From assembly GCA_964543995.1 (NCBI GenBank), contig CAZJBB010000002.1, positions 1 through 64,000 on the forward strand: a DNA stretch of 64,000 nt, written 5' to 3'. Of the stretch, positions 45,241-53,759 are shown piece after piece; the stretch's first letter is position 1; each line of letters starts with the position of its first letter. The notes under the pieces are model-generated. The model saw nothing but the letters and a program-made list of their open reading frames with translations, was not told the DNA's origin and did no database searches. The position numbers and the translations under genes are program-made. The stretch is from CAIXTV01 sp964543995. GTDB taxonomy: Bacteria; Bacteroidota; Bacteroidia; Bacteroidales; CAIXTV01.

Positions 45241-46386
45241 ATGGAAAGTACTATAATTTATAACCCTACCACTCTTCATTTTGGGAAAAAAGCAATGGAT
45301 TCACTTGGAACAGATGTTTCGACTGTTGCACAAAAAGTACTGCTTCTTTATGGTAAAGGCTCCATAAAACAAAATGGTTTGTACTCACAAGTTGCCAAAC
45401 TCCTTCAGAGCCATCAAATAGATGTTGTGGAATACGGTGGCATCAAATCAAACCCCATTATTGAGGATGTAAACGCAGCCGCCGATTTGGGCAGAAAAGA
45501 AAAGGTGGATGCAATTGTTGCTGTTGGAGGTGGAAGTGTCATTGATTCTGCAAAATACATTGCTGTCGCCATTTGCGGCACTTGTGATGCATGGGATTAT
45601 CCAACTCAAAAAGCTAAGGTGGTTGGTGCTCTGCCTCTTTTTGCGGTACTTACCCTTGCAGCAACCGGCACCGAAATGAATCCGTTTGCTGTTGTCCAAA
45701 ACTCAGAAAAGAAACAGAAAATTGGGTGGGGACATCCATTGATGTACCCAAAACATTCTTATTTAGACCCGGTAAACACATTAAGTGTACCTAAAAATTA
45801 CACTGCTTATGGCATTGTTGATTTAATTGCACATAGTTTAGAGGCTTGGTTTGGAAAAGGGGATGCCTCCTTGTCCGATAAATTTGTTGTTGACATCATT
45901 CAGGAAGCATTGGAAAATGGTCCTTTGCTTATGGATGATTTACAAAATTATGATTTAAGGGAAAAAATTATGTATGCTGCCACCATGGCGTTAAACGGAT
46001 TAACTTTATATGGTAGATCTTCTGCGGATTGGGGTGTGCATAGTATAGGTCATGTGCTTTCTTTATTGTACGATATGCCTCATGGAGCCTCTTTGTCTAT
46101 CGCTTATCCTGCTTGGATGAGCCATCTTACGAGCAAAATTCCCGACCGAATTGAAAAACTTGGATTCGAACTATTCAACACCCAAAGTCCGGATGACACT
46201 ATTTACAAACTGAAATCTTTTTTCCGCTTATTGGGAAGCCCAGTTAGTCTTATTGAGGCAGGTATTGATGTCTCCGAAAAGGATAAAATACTTTCTTTAT
46301 TAAAAAAAGAAAGTATTGGAATGCATCATAAATTAAGCCATACGGATTTGGAAGCAATTACTCATCTCATGTTTGTAGAATCATAA
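45241..46386 (+). CDS. Iron-containing alcohol dehydrogenase (YqhD/BDH type)
   Basis: 381 residues. The N-terminal Rossmann-like part has the NAD(P) motif AVGGGSVIDSAKYIAV (about 98-113). Metal ligands are in GIVDLIAHSLEAW (Asp, His), SIGHVLSLL and DMPHGASLSI. It reduces aldehydes to alcohols, as in YqhD (NADPH-dependent aldehyde reductase) and clostridial butanol dehydrogenase. Its exact substrate cannot be told. Confidence 0.9.
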   Translation: MESTIIYNPTTLHFGKKAMDSLGTDVSTVAQKVLLLYGKGSIKQNGLYSQVAKLLQSHQIDVVEYGGIKSNPIIEDVNAAADLGRKEKVDAIVAVGGGSVIDSAKYIAVAICGTCDAWDYPTQKAKVVGALPLFAVLTLAATGTEMNPFAVVQNSEKKQKIGWGHPLMYPKHSYLDPVNTLSVPKNYTAYGIVDLIAHSLEAWFGKGDASLSDKFVVDIIQEALENGPLLMDDLQNYDLREKIMYAATMALNGLTLYGRSSADWGVHSIGHVLSLLYDMPHGASLSIAYPAWMSHLTSKIPDRIEKLGFELFNTQSPDDTIYKLKSFFRLLGSPVSLIEAGIDVSEKDKILSLLKKESIGMHHKLSHTDLEAITHLMFVES

Positions 46387-46418
46387 AATTCGGAAATAAA
46401 TTTTAAGTACTACAGCCA

Positions 46419-46490
46419 AATATTAATATAAACTTAATATTGAGAACTCTTCTACTTGAGGGATAAAAAATACTTTTATATCATATTAAG
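46419..46490. promoter_or_regulatory. Inverted repeats before the phosphate transport genes
   Basis: AATATTAA (46419-46426) and TTAATATT (46434-46441) are an 8-bp inverted repeat with a 7-base spacer. ATATTAAG (46483-46490) is the inverse of CTTAATAT (46433-46440). They lie 22-93 bases before the PhoU-like gene start. A role as phosphate-responsive operator is a guess; AT-rich DNA makes chance matches likely. Confidence 0.35.
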
Positions 46491-46511
46491 ATAAAACATA
46501 AAAAGTAAAAA

Positions 46512-47159
46512 ATGGGGTTGAATAAATTTTTCCAAATACTGGTTCCAAAAGACAAAAAATTTATCCCTTTGTTTGTTCAAGGGGCTGAAAATCTTTTAAA
46601 TGCATCACATCTATTAAAAAATGTTTTTGAGGAAACTGATAACATTAAAAGAAACGAAATTATTAAAAAGATCAAAGACATCGAGCACAAAGGGGACGAA
46701 ATTACGCATACAATTTTCAATGAACTCAATCGAACTTTCATTACTCCTTTCGATAGAGAGGATATTCAAAGTTTGACCTCTTCCCTTGATGATGTGCTGG
46801 ATTTGGTTAATGGGGCTGCTACCAGGATTAATATATACCGATTCGATAAATTTGATGAGTCATTTCTCAAGTTTGCCTTTATTTTAATACAATGTTCCGA
46901 AGAGATTAAAAAGGCTCTTATCGAGCTTAACAACTTAAAAAAACCGGAAAAAATTAAAGAAGCTTGCATTGCCATTAACTCCTACGAAAATGAAGCGGAT
47001 GAGTTATATCATCAATCTATATCCAAACTTTTTGATACTGAAACAGATCCAATCAGTATTATTAAAAAAAGAGATATGCTTGATGTATTAGAAAATGCTA
47101 CCGATAAAGCAGAAGATGTTTCTGATGTTTTGAAAGCAATTATTGTGAAAGTAGGGTAA
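46512..47159 (+). CDS. PhoU-like DUF47 phosphate transport regulator
   Basis: 215 residues, all helical. Two metal-binding-like helices recall PhoU: KIKDIEHKGDEITHTIFNEL with TPFDREDIQSL, and INSYENEADELYHQSI. DUF47 proteins accompany Pit transporters and are thought to regulate them. The pit gene begins 11 bases downstream. Confidence 0.92.
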   Translation: MGLNKFFQILVPKDKKFIPLFVQGAENLLNASHLLKNVFEETDNIKRNEIIKKIKDIEHKGDEITHTIFNELNRTFITPFDREDIQSLTSSLDDVLDLVNGAATRINIYRFDKFDESFLKFAFILIQCSEEIKKALIELNNLKKPEKIKEACIAINSYENEADELYHQSISKLFDTETDPISIIKKRDMLDVLENATDKAEDVSDVLKAIIVKVG

Positions 47160-47170
47160 ATAAGAAAAAA

Positions 47171-48217
47171 ATGAGCTTTACTTTACTTATTGTTATCATT
47201 ATTTTGGCGTTTGCATTTGATTTTGTAAATGGCTTTCACGATGCAGCCAATTCAATTGCGACCATTGTATCTACAAAAGTGCTTACCCCCTTTCAAGCAG
47301 TGCTATGGGCAGCTTTTTTTAATTTTTTAGCCTATCTCATCTTTGAATTACATATTGTTGATACCATTGCTAAAACTGTAGATACCAGCGTCATAAATCT
47401 TCAGGTCATTTTGGCAGGATTAATAGCAGCTACTATTTGGAATTTATTAACCTGGTACTTGGGAATTCCTTCAAGTTCCTCCCACACACTGGTGGGCGGT
47501 TTTGCCGGTGCAGCTATAGCCTTCGGAGGTTGGGGAATTGTACATACTGATATCATTATTAAAATTGCCTCTTTTATATTCTTGGCTCCCATTTTAGGAA
47601 TGGTAATCTCTTACTTGTTTTCTGTTTTGCTTTTGCATATAACCAAAAATGGAAAACCTTCCACTTTGAATAAAATTTTCCGACCGCTTCAATTACTTTC
47701 CTCTGCATTATTTAGCTTAGGTCATGGAGGAAATGATGCTCAAAAAGTTATGGGTATCATCACGGCTGCATTAATTGTTTATTTTAAAGGGGTGGATCCT
47801 TCGTCAATTCCGGAATGGGCAAATATAACTTACAACTCTGCTCATAAAATTCATACCATTCCTCATTGGATAGTACTTGGTTGTTACTCCTGCATAGCCT
47901 TGGGAACCATGCTGGGTGGATGGAAAATTGTGAGAACCATGGGGTCGAAAATTACGAAATTGACTCCTTTTCAAGGGGTTGCAGCAGAGACTTCCGGTGC
48001 AATAATGCTCTTTGGTACCGAATATTTTGGAATACCTGTTAGCACCACGCATACCATTACAGGGGCGATTATTGGAACCGGTATGACCAGAAGACTTTCG
48101 GCTGTAAGATGGGGTGTTGGGGCAAAATTATTGTGGGCATGGGTACTTACAATTCCTGTCAGTATGCTCATTGCCATAGGGATGTACCAGCTGGTAATTC
48201 TTCTTTTTCCGGCTTAA
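47171..48217 (+). CDS. pit: Low-affinity inorganic phosphate transporter (Pit)
   Basis: 348 residues with about ten membrane helices. The two PiT signatures are present: FDFVNGFHDAANSIATIVST near the N-terminus and GHGGNDAQKVMGII in the second half. GVPVSTTHTITG is represented by FGIPVSTTHTITGAIIG. It moves metal-phosphate with protons or sodium across the inner membrane. Co-transcribed with the DUF47 gene. Confidence 0.95.
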   Translation: MSFTLLIVIIILAFAFDFVNGFHDAANSIATIVSTKVLTPFQAVLWAAFFNFLAYLIFELHIVDTIAKTVDTSVINLQVILAGLIAATIWNLLTWYLGIPSSSSHTLVGGFAGAAIAFGGWGIVHTDIIIKIASFIFLAPILGMVISYLFSVLLLHITKNGKPSTLNKIFRPLQLLSSALFSLGHGGNDAQKVMGIITAALIVYFKGVDPSSIPEWANITYNSAHKIHTIPHWIVLGCYSCIALGTMLGGWKIVRTMGSKITKLTPFQGVAAETSGAIMLFGTEYFGIPVSTTHTITGAIIGTGMTRRLSAVRWGVGAKLLWAWVLTIPVSMLIAIGMYQLVILLFPA

Positions 48218-48238
48218 TAAAGAAAAACTTTAAAAGTT

Positions 48239-49555
48239 TTACTTACGCGAAGAAAGCCAAATACTTGGATTTAATATCACCTTGTTATTCCAAATTTCAA
48301 AGTGAAGTTCTGTTTTAGACTCTGAAGATTCGCAGTGTATTGAACCAATAGATTGTTTGGTTTTGATTTTATCTCCACTTTTAACATAAGCCGTTTCAAT
48401 ATTTGAATACACGCTTAAATAACTGCCGTGACGAATAATAATCGCTTTTTGGGAGTTTGGTAAAGAGATTACACCGGTTACTACTCCATTAAAAACCGCA
48501 CGGGCAACAGAACCTTTTTCGGTTAAAATGTCTACTCCATTATTTTTGGTAGTAATACCACGAAGTATCGGATGTGGATGCTCTCCAAAAGTGTTCGAAA
48601 CAAATCCTTTTTCAGTGGGCCAAGGTAGCTTTCCTTTATTATTCGTAAAACTGTTGTCAAGTTCTACCTCCAAAGGGGTAAGTTCTAATTTATTGGAAGG
48701 AGGAGGGGTATCTGCTTTTTTGACCACATTTACTTTAACAGTTGGATTTGTTTTTTTAATTGAGTTTTTCAAAGCTTTGGCGGCCGCTTTTTTAATTTCT
48801 TCGGCAATGAGGTTTTCAATGGCCTTTTGAAGCTTTTTAGATACGGCTTCCTTTTCTCTAAGTGTGGATAAAAGCTCTTTTTCTTTTTTCTTAAGCTTGC
48901 CAATTGTGGCATTTTGCTCTTCTTGTTCTTTCGTTAATTTGGTCTTTTCGTTTACTTGCCTGTTTACTAAAGTAACTTTATCTTGCTTTTTAACCTGAAG
49001 ATTGTTTAAATTTTGATTTATCTGATGTTGTGTGTTTTGAATCAACTCAGCTTGCTTTTTTCTATAGGTAGAGTATTGTTGAAAATACTTTAATCTCATA
49101 TAAGCTTGGTTAAAATCCTTTGAAGCAAAAACAAACATAAGCTTGTCGTATGAGTTCCTGTTTATGTAGGCGGAATAAATCATTTTAGCATATTCCGTTT
49201 TGAGCACTTTTAATTGGTTGGTGAGTTGGTCTATTTCCTGTAAATGATTATGAATTTCACCGTCTAATTCGTCAAGTTCACTATTAATGTTATTAATGAG
49301 TTCTTCCCTTTTTTGGATTTGGTTTTTTAATATATTAATTTGATTTATAGAGGCTTGCTTATTTTTCTTGGTTTCAGAAAGCAACTTAGTGGTGTACTCA
49401 ATCTCCTTTTCGATTTGCTTTTTGGTCTGTTGAAGCTTGGCCTTTTTATCCTGTGAATAAGAATTTAACGGAAAATATAGTTGAATCCCTGAAAAAATTA
49501 AGAAGAAAAGGAAAATACTAAACTTAGAGATTGGGCTTTTCAAGACTTTTTGCAA
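48239..49555 (-). CDS. EnvC-like murein hydrolase activator (M23 fold)
   Basis: 438 residues. Signal region, then a coiled coil (about 35-255) and a C-terminal LytM/M23 domain (about 320-435). Metal ligands are not intact: the HxGxD site reads NNGVD (N338), and the HxH site reads ELHFE (E416 in place of the first His). This matches EnvC, which activates amidases rather than cutting peptidoglycan itself. It would help daughter-cell separation. It is convergent with pit. Confidence 0.9.
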   Translation of the reverse strand: MQKVLKSPISKFSIFLFFLIFSGIQLYFPLNSYSQDKKAKLQQTKKQIEKEIEYTTKLLSETKKNKQASINQINILKNQIQKREELINNINSELDELDGEIHNHLQEIDQLTNQLKVLKTEYAKMIYSAYINRNSYDKLMFVFASKDFNQAYMRLKYFQQYSTYRKKQAELIQNTQHQINQNLNNLQVKKQDKVTLVNRQVNEKTKLTKEQEEQNATIGKLKKKEKELLSTLREKEAVSKKLQKAIENLIAEEIKKAAAKALKNSIKKTNPTVKVNVVKKADTPPPSNKLELTPLEVELDNSFTNNKGKLPWPTEKGFVSNTFGEHPHPILRGITTKNNGVDILTEKGSVARAVFNGVVTGVISLPNSQKAIIIRHGSYLSVYSNIETAYVKSGDKIKTKQSIGSIHCESSESKTELHFEIWNNKVILNPSIWLSSRK

Positions 49556-50287
49556 TTAAACATTTACAAAATTACAAATATTGAAGGAAATTAAAACATT
49601 ATTTTTCATTCCAAAGGCAAAATGCAAGCTATGTAATGACTGCTCAATCATTTTGTAGCATTTGTTATCTCATTAATGTAGATTATTATTTAGTTGTCAA
49701 CTGAATTTGAACATTTTGCGACAAATTACTCGACTAGAAATGTTAAATAAATCATAAAGTTTTTGCAGCGCTAATAAACGCCTGTAAATCAGGTATATAA
49801 ATTCGGCTTCTTGAAGTTCTTTAAGGTGTTGATTTTAAATCTATAACTAAACCACTCATGAAAAATCATTGTTTTCAAGGTTTTATAACCTAAAATCGAT
49901 TATTTAAAAAACCACCTCTTGATAAATTGATTTTGGAAATTGGCATTCACATTTTAAAATGAAATTCTCGCAGATTATTATTTAAATTATTTGTATTCAA
50001 GAAACGAAAAACATCATGTGTGTTGATTATCAGCAATATAAGTATTTGTCTCTAAAATTTAGCATACAAAATGTTCTATTATAACATGCAAACTATAATT
50101 AATACCACATGATATGTTAGAGGTAAAACATGTAATCATGATTTTTTACGATGCCTTAATTTTATTTATTACGAACTTTTACTGCAATATTTAAAGGCTT
50201 GATATTCAGTATAATATAGCCTTATATTTGTTTTGTCAAACAGATATAAATTATTGAAAATTCAATAGAATTAAATTTTAAAAACAA
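49556..50287. other. Long AT-rich noncoding region (732 bases)
   Basis: No gene on either strand with recognisable protein character. The left end holds the promoter of the EnvC-like gene; the right end has the promoter at 50199-50230. Between them I see no strong hairpin or known RNA. A small RNA is possible but not supported. Confidence 0.45.
50199..50230 (+). promoter_or_regulatory. Promoter of the calcium-loop secreted protein gene
   Basis: TTG at 50199-50201, 21 bases, then TATATTTG at 50223-50230. It agrees with the Bacteroidota consensus; leader of about 50 bases to the ATG. Confidence 0.6.
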
Positions 50288-52018
50288 ATGGCCATGAAAA
50301 AAATATCCACCCTTTTACTATCGGTTTTTGTTTCAATTTCAATATGTGCTCAAACCCCAAACGTACTTCGTCTAAAAATTGTAGGAGCCGGCACTTCTGA
50401 TGAAACGGTTATGCGTTTAAAATCAGGAGCCACTTTTGGTTTCGATGGAAACTATGATGCATTTAAGTTGATTTCAACATTGGCACCCCAGATATACAGT
50501 GTATTGACTGATGGTACTATGCTGTCTATAAATTCTATTCCTTTAGCTACTTCAGAATATGAATTTCCTATAAGTATTCGGGTTTACTCTGAGGGTCTGT
50601 ACAACATTAATTCAACCGGAATGCTATCATTAAGTTCTTCAATCGGTCTGTATCTTATCGACAGATCAACGAACACCATTAGAAACTTAAGAAGAGATTC
50701 ACTTTATACCATTGCAGCTAAACCTTCTGATAATTATGATCGTTTTATTATGAAACTTACTTCAAGACCGGCCAATCCATCTACTTTCTCCGCAATAGCT
50801 GCAAATTCAAATCAAATTGATTTGTCCATTATCCCCAATTCGGCAAACAGTAATATGGTAGTAGTTTATAATACTACAGGTTACTTTACAACACCTATTG
50901 ATGGCATTGCTGCTGGAGCTACTAACACAAGTTTTGGTGGAGGAACTATTCTATATAATGGAGTGGGCACTATATCTATCAGCCATCTCGGTTTAATCCC
51001 TAATCAACGTATTTATTATAAAGTGTTCCAATACAATAGCATGAATATGTTTTCTACGGGAAGCACAGCGAATGCTTTAACCCCATTACAACCTATCATA
51101 TCCACAGCAAGTGATTTAATCAGTTTTGAAAACCAAGCCATAAATACGTTCTCTTCTGCGCAAAGTTTTAGTGTTTCAGGAAGCAATTTATCTTCAAACA
51201 TGACGATTATTCCTCCAGCAAGGTTCCAAATTTCAACCTTAAGCGGGACAAACTTTATTCCCTCAGATTCAATAGTATTGTCTCCAGTATCAGGAACAAT
51301 TTCCACCACCAATTTATACATTCGATTCAATCCCAATGAACCCAAAACATATAGTGAAAATATTACAGTGAAATGCAGTGGTGTTGCAAATCACATTCCA
51401 GTTTCAGGAATTGGAATTAGCCTAACTAAAACGGTCACTTTAAAGCTTTATTTGGAAGGATTGTATTATGCACCAACAGGGATGATGAATGAGGTTATGG
51501 ACGGGAATACAAATTTACCTGCATGGGGATATGGAATTGCCGATAAAATCCAAGTCGAATTAAGGGAAAGTGCCTCTCCACATAATGTAGCCTTTATGGT
51601 TAATGATTTAGATTTGAGCACTAATGGATTTGCATCATTTGATATTCCTTCTACCTTTAGTGGAAACTACTTCATTAATGTTAACAATCGTAATCATTTG
51701 GAAACTTGGTCATCTACCGCTATTTCTTTTACCGGAAATGCAATTCAATATGTTTTTTCCGATGGTATGGATAAAGCTTATGGCACAAATGCTCAAACCC
51801 AATTAGAAACTGGTATTTATGGACTTCTCTTGGGTGATTTAAACCAAGATGGCACCGTAGATTTAAATGATTATTCTTTATTTGAACCCGATTTAACCAA
51901 TGGATCCACCGGGTACCTTATTTCTGATTTTGACGGAAATGGCTATGTCGACTTAATCGATTTTGGTATTTTCTCTGATAGACTTGCAAGCGGTACAACT
52001 TCTCAATTTCCTGAATAA
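50288..52018 (+). CDS. Secreted protein with C-terminal dockerin-like calcium loops
   Basis: 576 residues. Signal peptide (ISTLLLSVFVSISICAQ). The middle reads as several beta-sandwich modules, including a fibronectin-like segment (about 165-265) and an Ig-like segment (about 275-375, NLYIRFNPNEPKTYSENITV). Near the C-terminus two EF-hand-type loops, DLNQDGTVDLND (517-528) and DFDGNGYVDLID (547-558), form a dockerin-like pair. No T9SS sorting domain is visible at the end, unlike the other secreted proteins here. Start could be the ATG two codons later (50294). Ligand and function unknown. Confidence 0.8.
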   Translation: MAMKKISTLLLSVFVSISICAQTPNVLRLKIVGAGTSDETVMRLKSGATFGFDGNYDAFKLISTLAPQIYSVLTDGTMLSINSIPLATSEYEFPISIRVYSEGLYNINSTGMLSLSSSIGLYLIDRSTNTIRNLRRDSLYTIAAKPSDNYDRFIMKLTSRPANPSTFSAIAANSNQIDLSIIPNSANSNMVVVYNTTGYFTTPIDGIAAGATNTSFGGGTILYNGVGTISISHLGLIPNQRIYYKVFQYNSMNMFSTGSTANALTPLQPIISTASDLISFENQAINTFSSAQSFSVSGSNLSSNMTIIPPARFQISTLSGTNFIPSDSIVLSPVSGTISTTNLYIRFNPNEPKTYSENITVKCSGVANHIPVSGIGISLTKTVTLKLYLEGLYYAPTGMMNEVMDGNTNLPAWGYGIADKIQVELRESASPHNVAFMVNDLDLSTNGFASFDIPSTFSGNYFINVNNRNHLETWSSTAISFTGNAIQYVFSDGMDKAYGTNAQTQLETGIYGLLLGDLNQDGTVDLNDYSLFEPDLTNGSTGYLISDFDGNGYVDLIDFGIFSDRLASGTTSQFPE

Positions 52019-52065
52019 TTCTTTTGTTCTGTCAGTTTAAAATCCAAAACAAAGAATTATCGCAT

Positions 52066-52099
52066 TTGAATATTTAATCGTTTCGTTTTAGTAGTTTTG
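52066..52099 (+). promoter_or_regulatory. Possible lgt promoter
   Basis: TTG at 52066-52068 and TAGTTTTG at 52092-52099, spaced by 23 bases, slightly long. The ATG follows 12 bases later. Confidence 0.45.
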
Positions 52100-52111
52100 T
52101 AAAAAAAACTA

Positions 52112-52924
52112 ATGACAATTCTTTCCTTTGTTTGGGATGCCAATCCTGAGATTTTCAGAATAGGGAGTTTCGCTATTCGATGGTATGGTTTATTGTTTGC
52201 TCTCGGCTTTTATTTTAGCTATCTAATTGTTGGCCAATTCTTTAAATACGAAAAGTTGGATTTGCGATTGGTGGATAGCCTAACCGTTTATATGGTTGCA
52301 GGAACGGTACTAGGAGCTAGGCTGGGACATGTGTTTTTCTATGAACCTGAAGTATATCTGCGCGATCCCATTAAAATTTTATATGTATGGGAAGGAGGTC
52401 TGGCAAGTCATGGAGGGGCTATTGGAGTGTTGTTGGCCGTATATCTTTTTTCAAGGAAACATAAATTATCCTACATTTGGGTATTAGACAGAGTGGTAAT
52501 TGTAACTGCCATGACCGGAATGTTTATCCGAACCGGAAACCTGATGAATTCTGAAATTTATGGCAAACCGACCCAATTGCCTTGGGCATTTGAATTTATT
52601 CGAGTTGACAATCTTCCAAGGCACCCAACCCAAATATATGAAGCAATTGCTTATCTATTAATATTTCTATTGTTATTGACATATTATTTAAAGGCAAAAG
52701 GAAAACCCATTAGCGGGGTCTTATTCTCTGCATTTCTCATCTTACTGTTTACTGTTCGTTTTTGCATTGAGTTCATAAAAGACACCCAAGTAGATTTCGA
52801 AAAATCAATGACCCTGAATATGGGACAGTGGTTGAGTCTGCCTTTTATATTAACAGGAATGGGTTTGATGTATTATTATTTATTGCAGTATAAAAAAGTA
52901 GCGCTTCGTACTAAAAGATCATAA
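52112..52924 (+). CDS. lgt: Prolipoprotein diacylglyceryl transferase
   Basis: 270 residues, about seven membrane helices. Conserved Lgt motifs: SFAIRWYGLLFALGF, GARLGHVFFYEP, GGLASHGGAIG with the essential His, FIRTGNLMNSEIYG and PRHPTQIYEA. It transfers diacylglycerol from phosphatidylglycerol to the lipobox cysteine of prelipoproteins such as those encoded at 19772 and 43233. Confidence 0.96.
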   Translation: MTILSFVWDANPEIFRIGSFAIRWYGLLFALGFYFSYLIVGQFFKYEKLDLRLVDSLTVYMVAGTVLGARLGHVFFYEPEVYLRDPIKILYVWEGGLASHGGAIGVLLAVYLFSRKHKLSYIWVLDRVVIVTAMTGMFIRTGNLMNSEIYGKPTQLPWAFEFIRVDNLPRHPTQIYEAIAYLLIFLLLLTYYLKAKGKPISGVLFSAFLILLFTVRFCIEFIKDTQVDFEKSMTLNMGQWLSLPFILTGMGLMYYYLLQYKKVALRTKRS

Positions 52925-53006
52925 AGCATAATTAGTAGAAATTTTTGTTTTATTTTAAGGTTCACAAACAATCATATAATCAATAATACTCAAAAAACAC
53001 TGGTTT

Positions 53007-53759
53007 ATGAAAACAAACAAACTCGTACTCATACGTCATGGCGAAAGCCAATGGAACAAGGAAAACCGCTTTACAGGTTGGACTGATGTGGATTTATCAG
53101 AAAAAGGGCAACAGGAAGCCAAAGATGCCGGTAAGTTGCTTAAAAATGAAGGGTTTCATTTTAAAGTAGCCTATACATCCTATTTAAAAAGGGCTATTCA
53201 TACGCTGAATAATATTTTAGATGAAATGGACTTGGTTTGGATACCGGTTTATAAAACTTGGCGTCTCAACGAAAAGCATTATGGTATTCTTCAAGGGCTT
53301 AATAAAACCGAAATGGTTGAAAAACATGGAGAGCAGCAAGTTTTACTTTGGAGAAGGAGCTATGACCTTGCACCACCCCCTTTGGAAGAAAAAGATTCTA
53401 CGAATCCTAAAAACGACATTAAGTATAAAGATTTGACGGAGGCTGGCGCTCGGCCGGCAACAGAATCATTAAAAGATACTGTAAACAGAATTGTACCTTA
53501 TTGGGAAGAAGAAATGGTTCCGGCACTTAAGAAACATCAGCAAATTTTAGTAGCTGCTCATGGAAATAGCCTCAGAGGAATCATTAAGCATATCAAAAAC
53601 ATCAGCAACGAAGATATTATTAGCCTAAACCTTCCAACAGGAGTGCCTTATGTGTTTGAATTCGATGATAATATGCAGTTAATGTCCGATTATTTCCTTG
53701 GAGATGCTGAGGAAATTAAAAAACTAATGGATGCTGTGGCAAATCAAACTAAAAAGTAG
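53007..53759 (+). CDS. gpmA: 2,3-bisphosphoglycerate-dependent phosphoglycerate mutase
   Basis: 250 residues. H11 in LIRHGESQWNKENRFTGW is the phosphorylated histidine; the second histidine lies in VAAHGNSLRGI, and LNEKHYG holds the catalytic Glu. It interconverts 3- and 2-phosphoglycerate in glycolysis and gluconeogenesis. The next gene begins on its last base. Confidence 0.96.
   Translation: MKTNKLVLIRHGESQWNKENRFTGWTDVDLSEKGQQEAKDAGKLLKNEGFHFKVAYTSYLKRAIHTLNNILDEMDLVWIPVYKTWRLNEKHYGILQGLNKTEMVEKHGEQQVLLWRRSYDLAPPPLEEKDSTNPKNDIKYKDLTEAGARPATESLKDTVNRIVPYWEEEMVPALKKHQQILVAAHGNSLRGIIKHIKNISNEDIISLNLPTGVPYVFEFDDNMQLMSDYFLGDAEEIKKLMDAVANQTKK

Noticed and set aside
48239..49555. Active M23 endopeptidase
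   Set aside because: Two metal-ligand positions are replaced (N338, E416), so an activator role fits better.
52017..52058. Terminator after the calcium-loop protein gene
   Set aside because: AATTCTTTTGTT and AACAAAGAATT can pair, but no T-run follows and the stem has a bulge.
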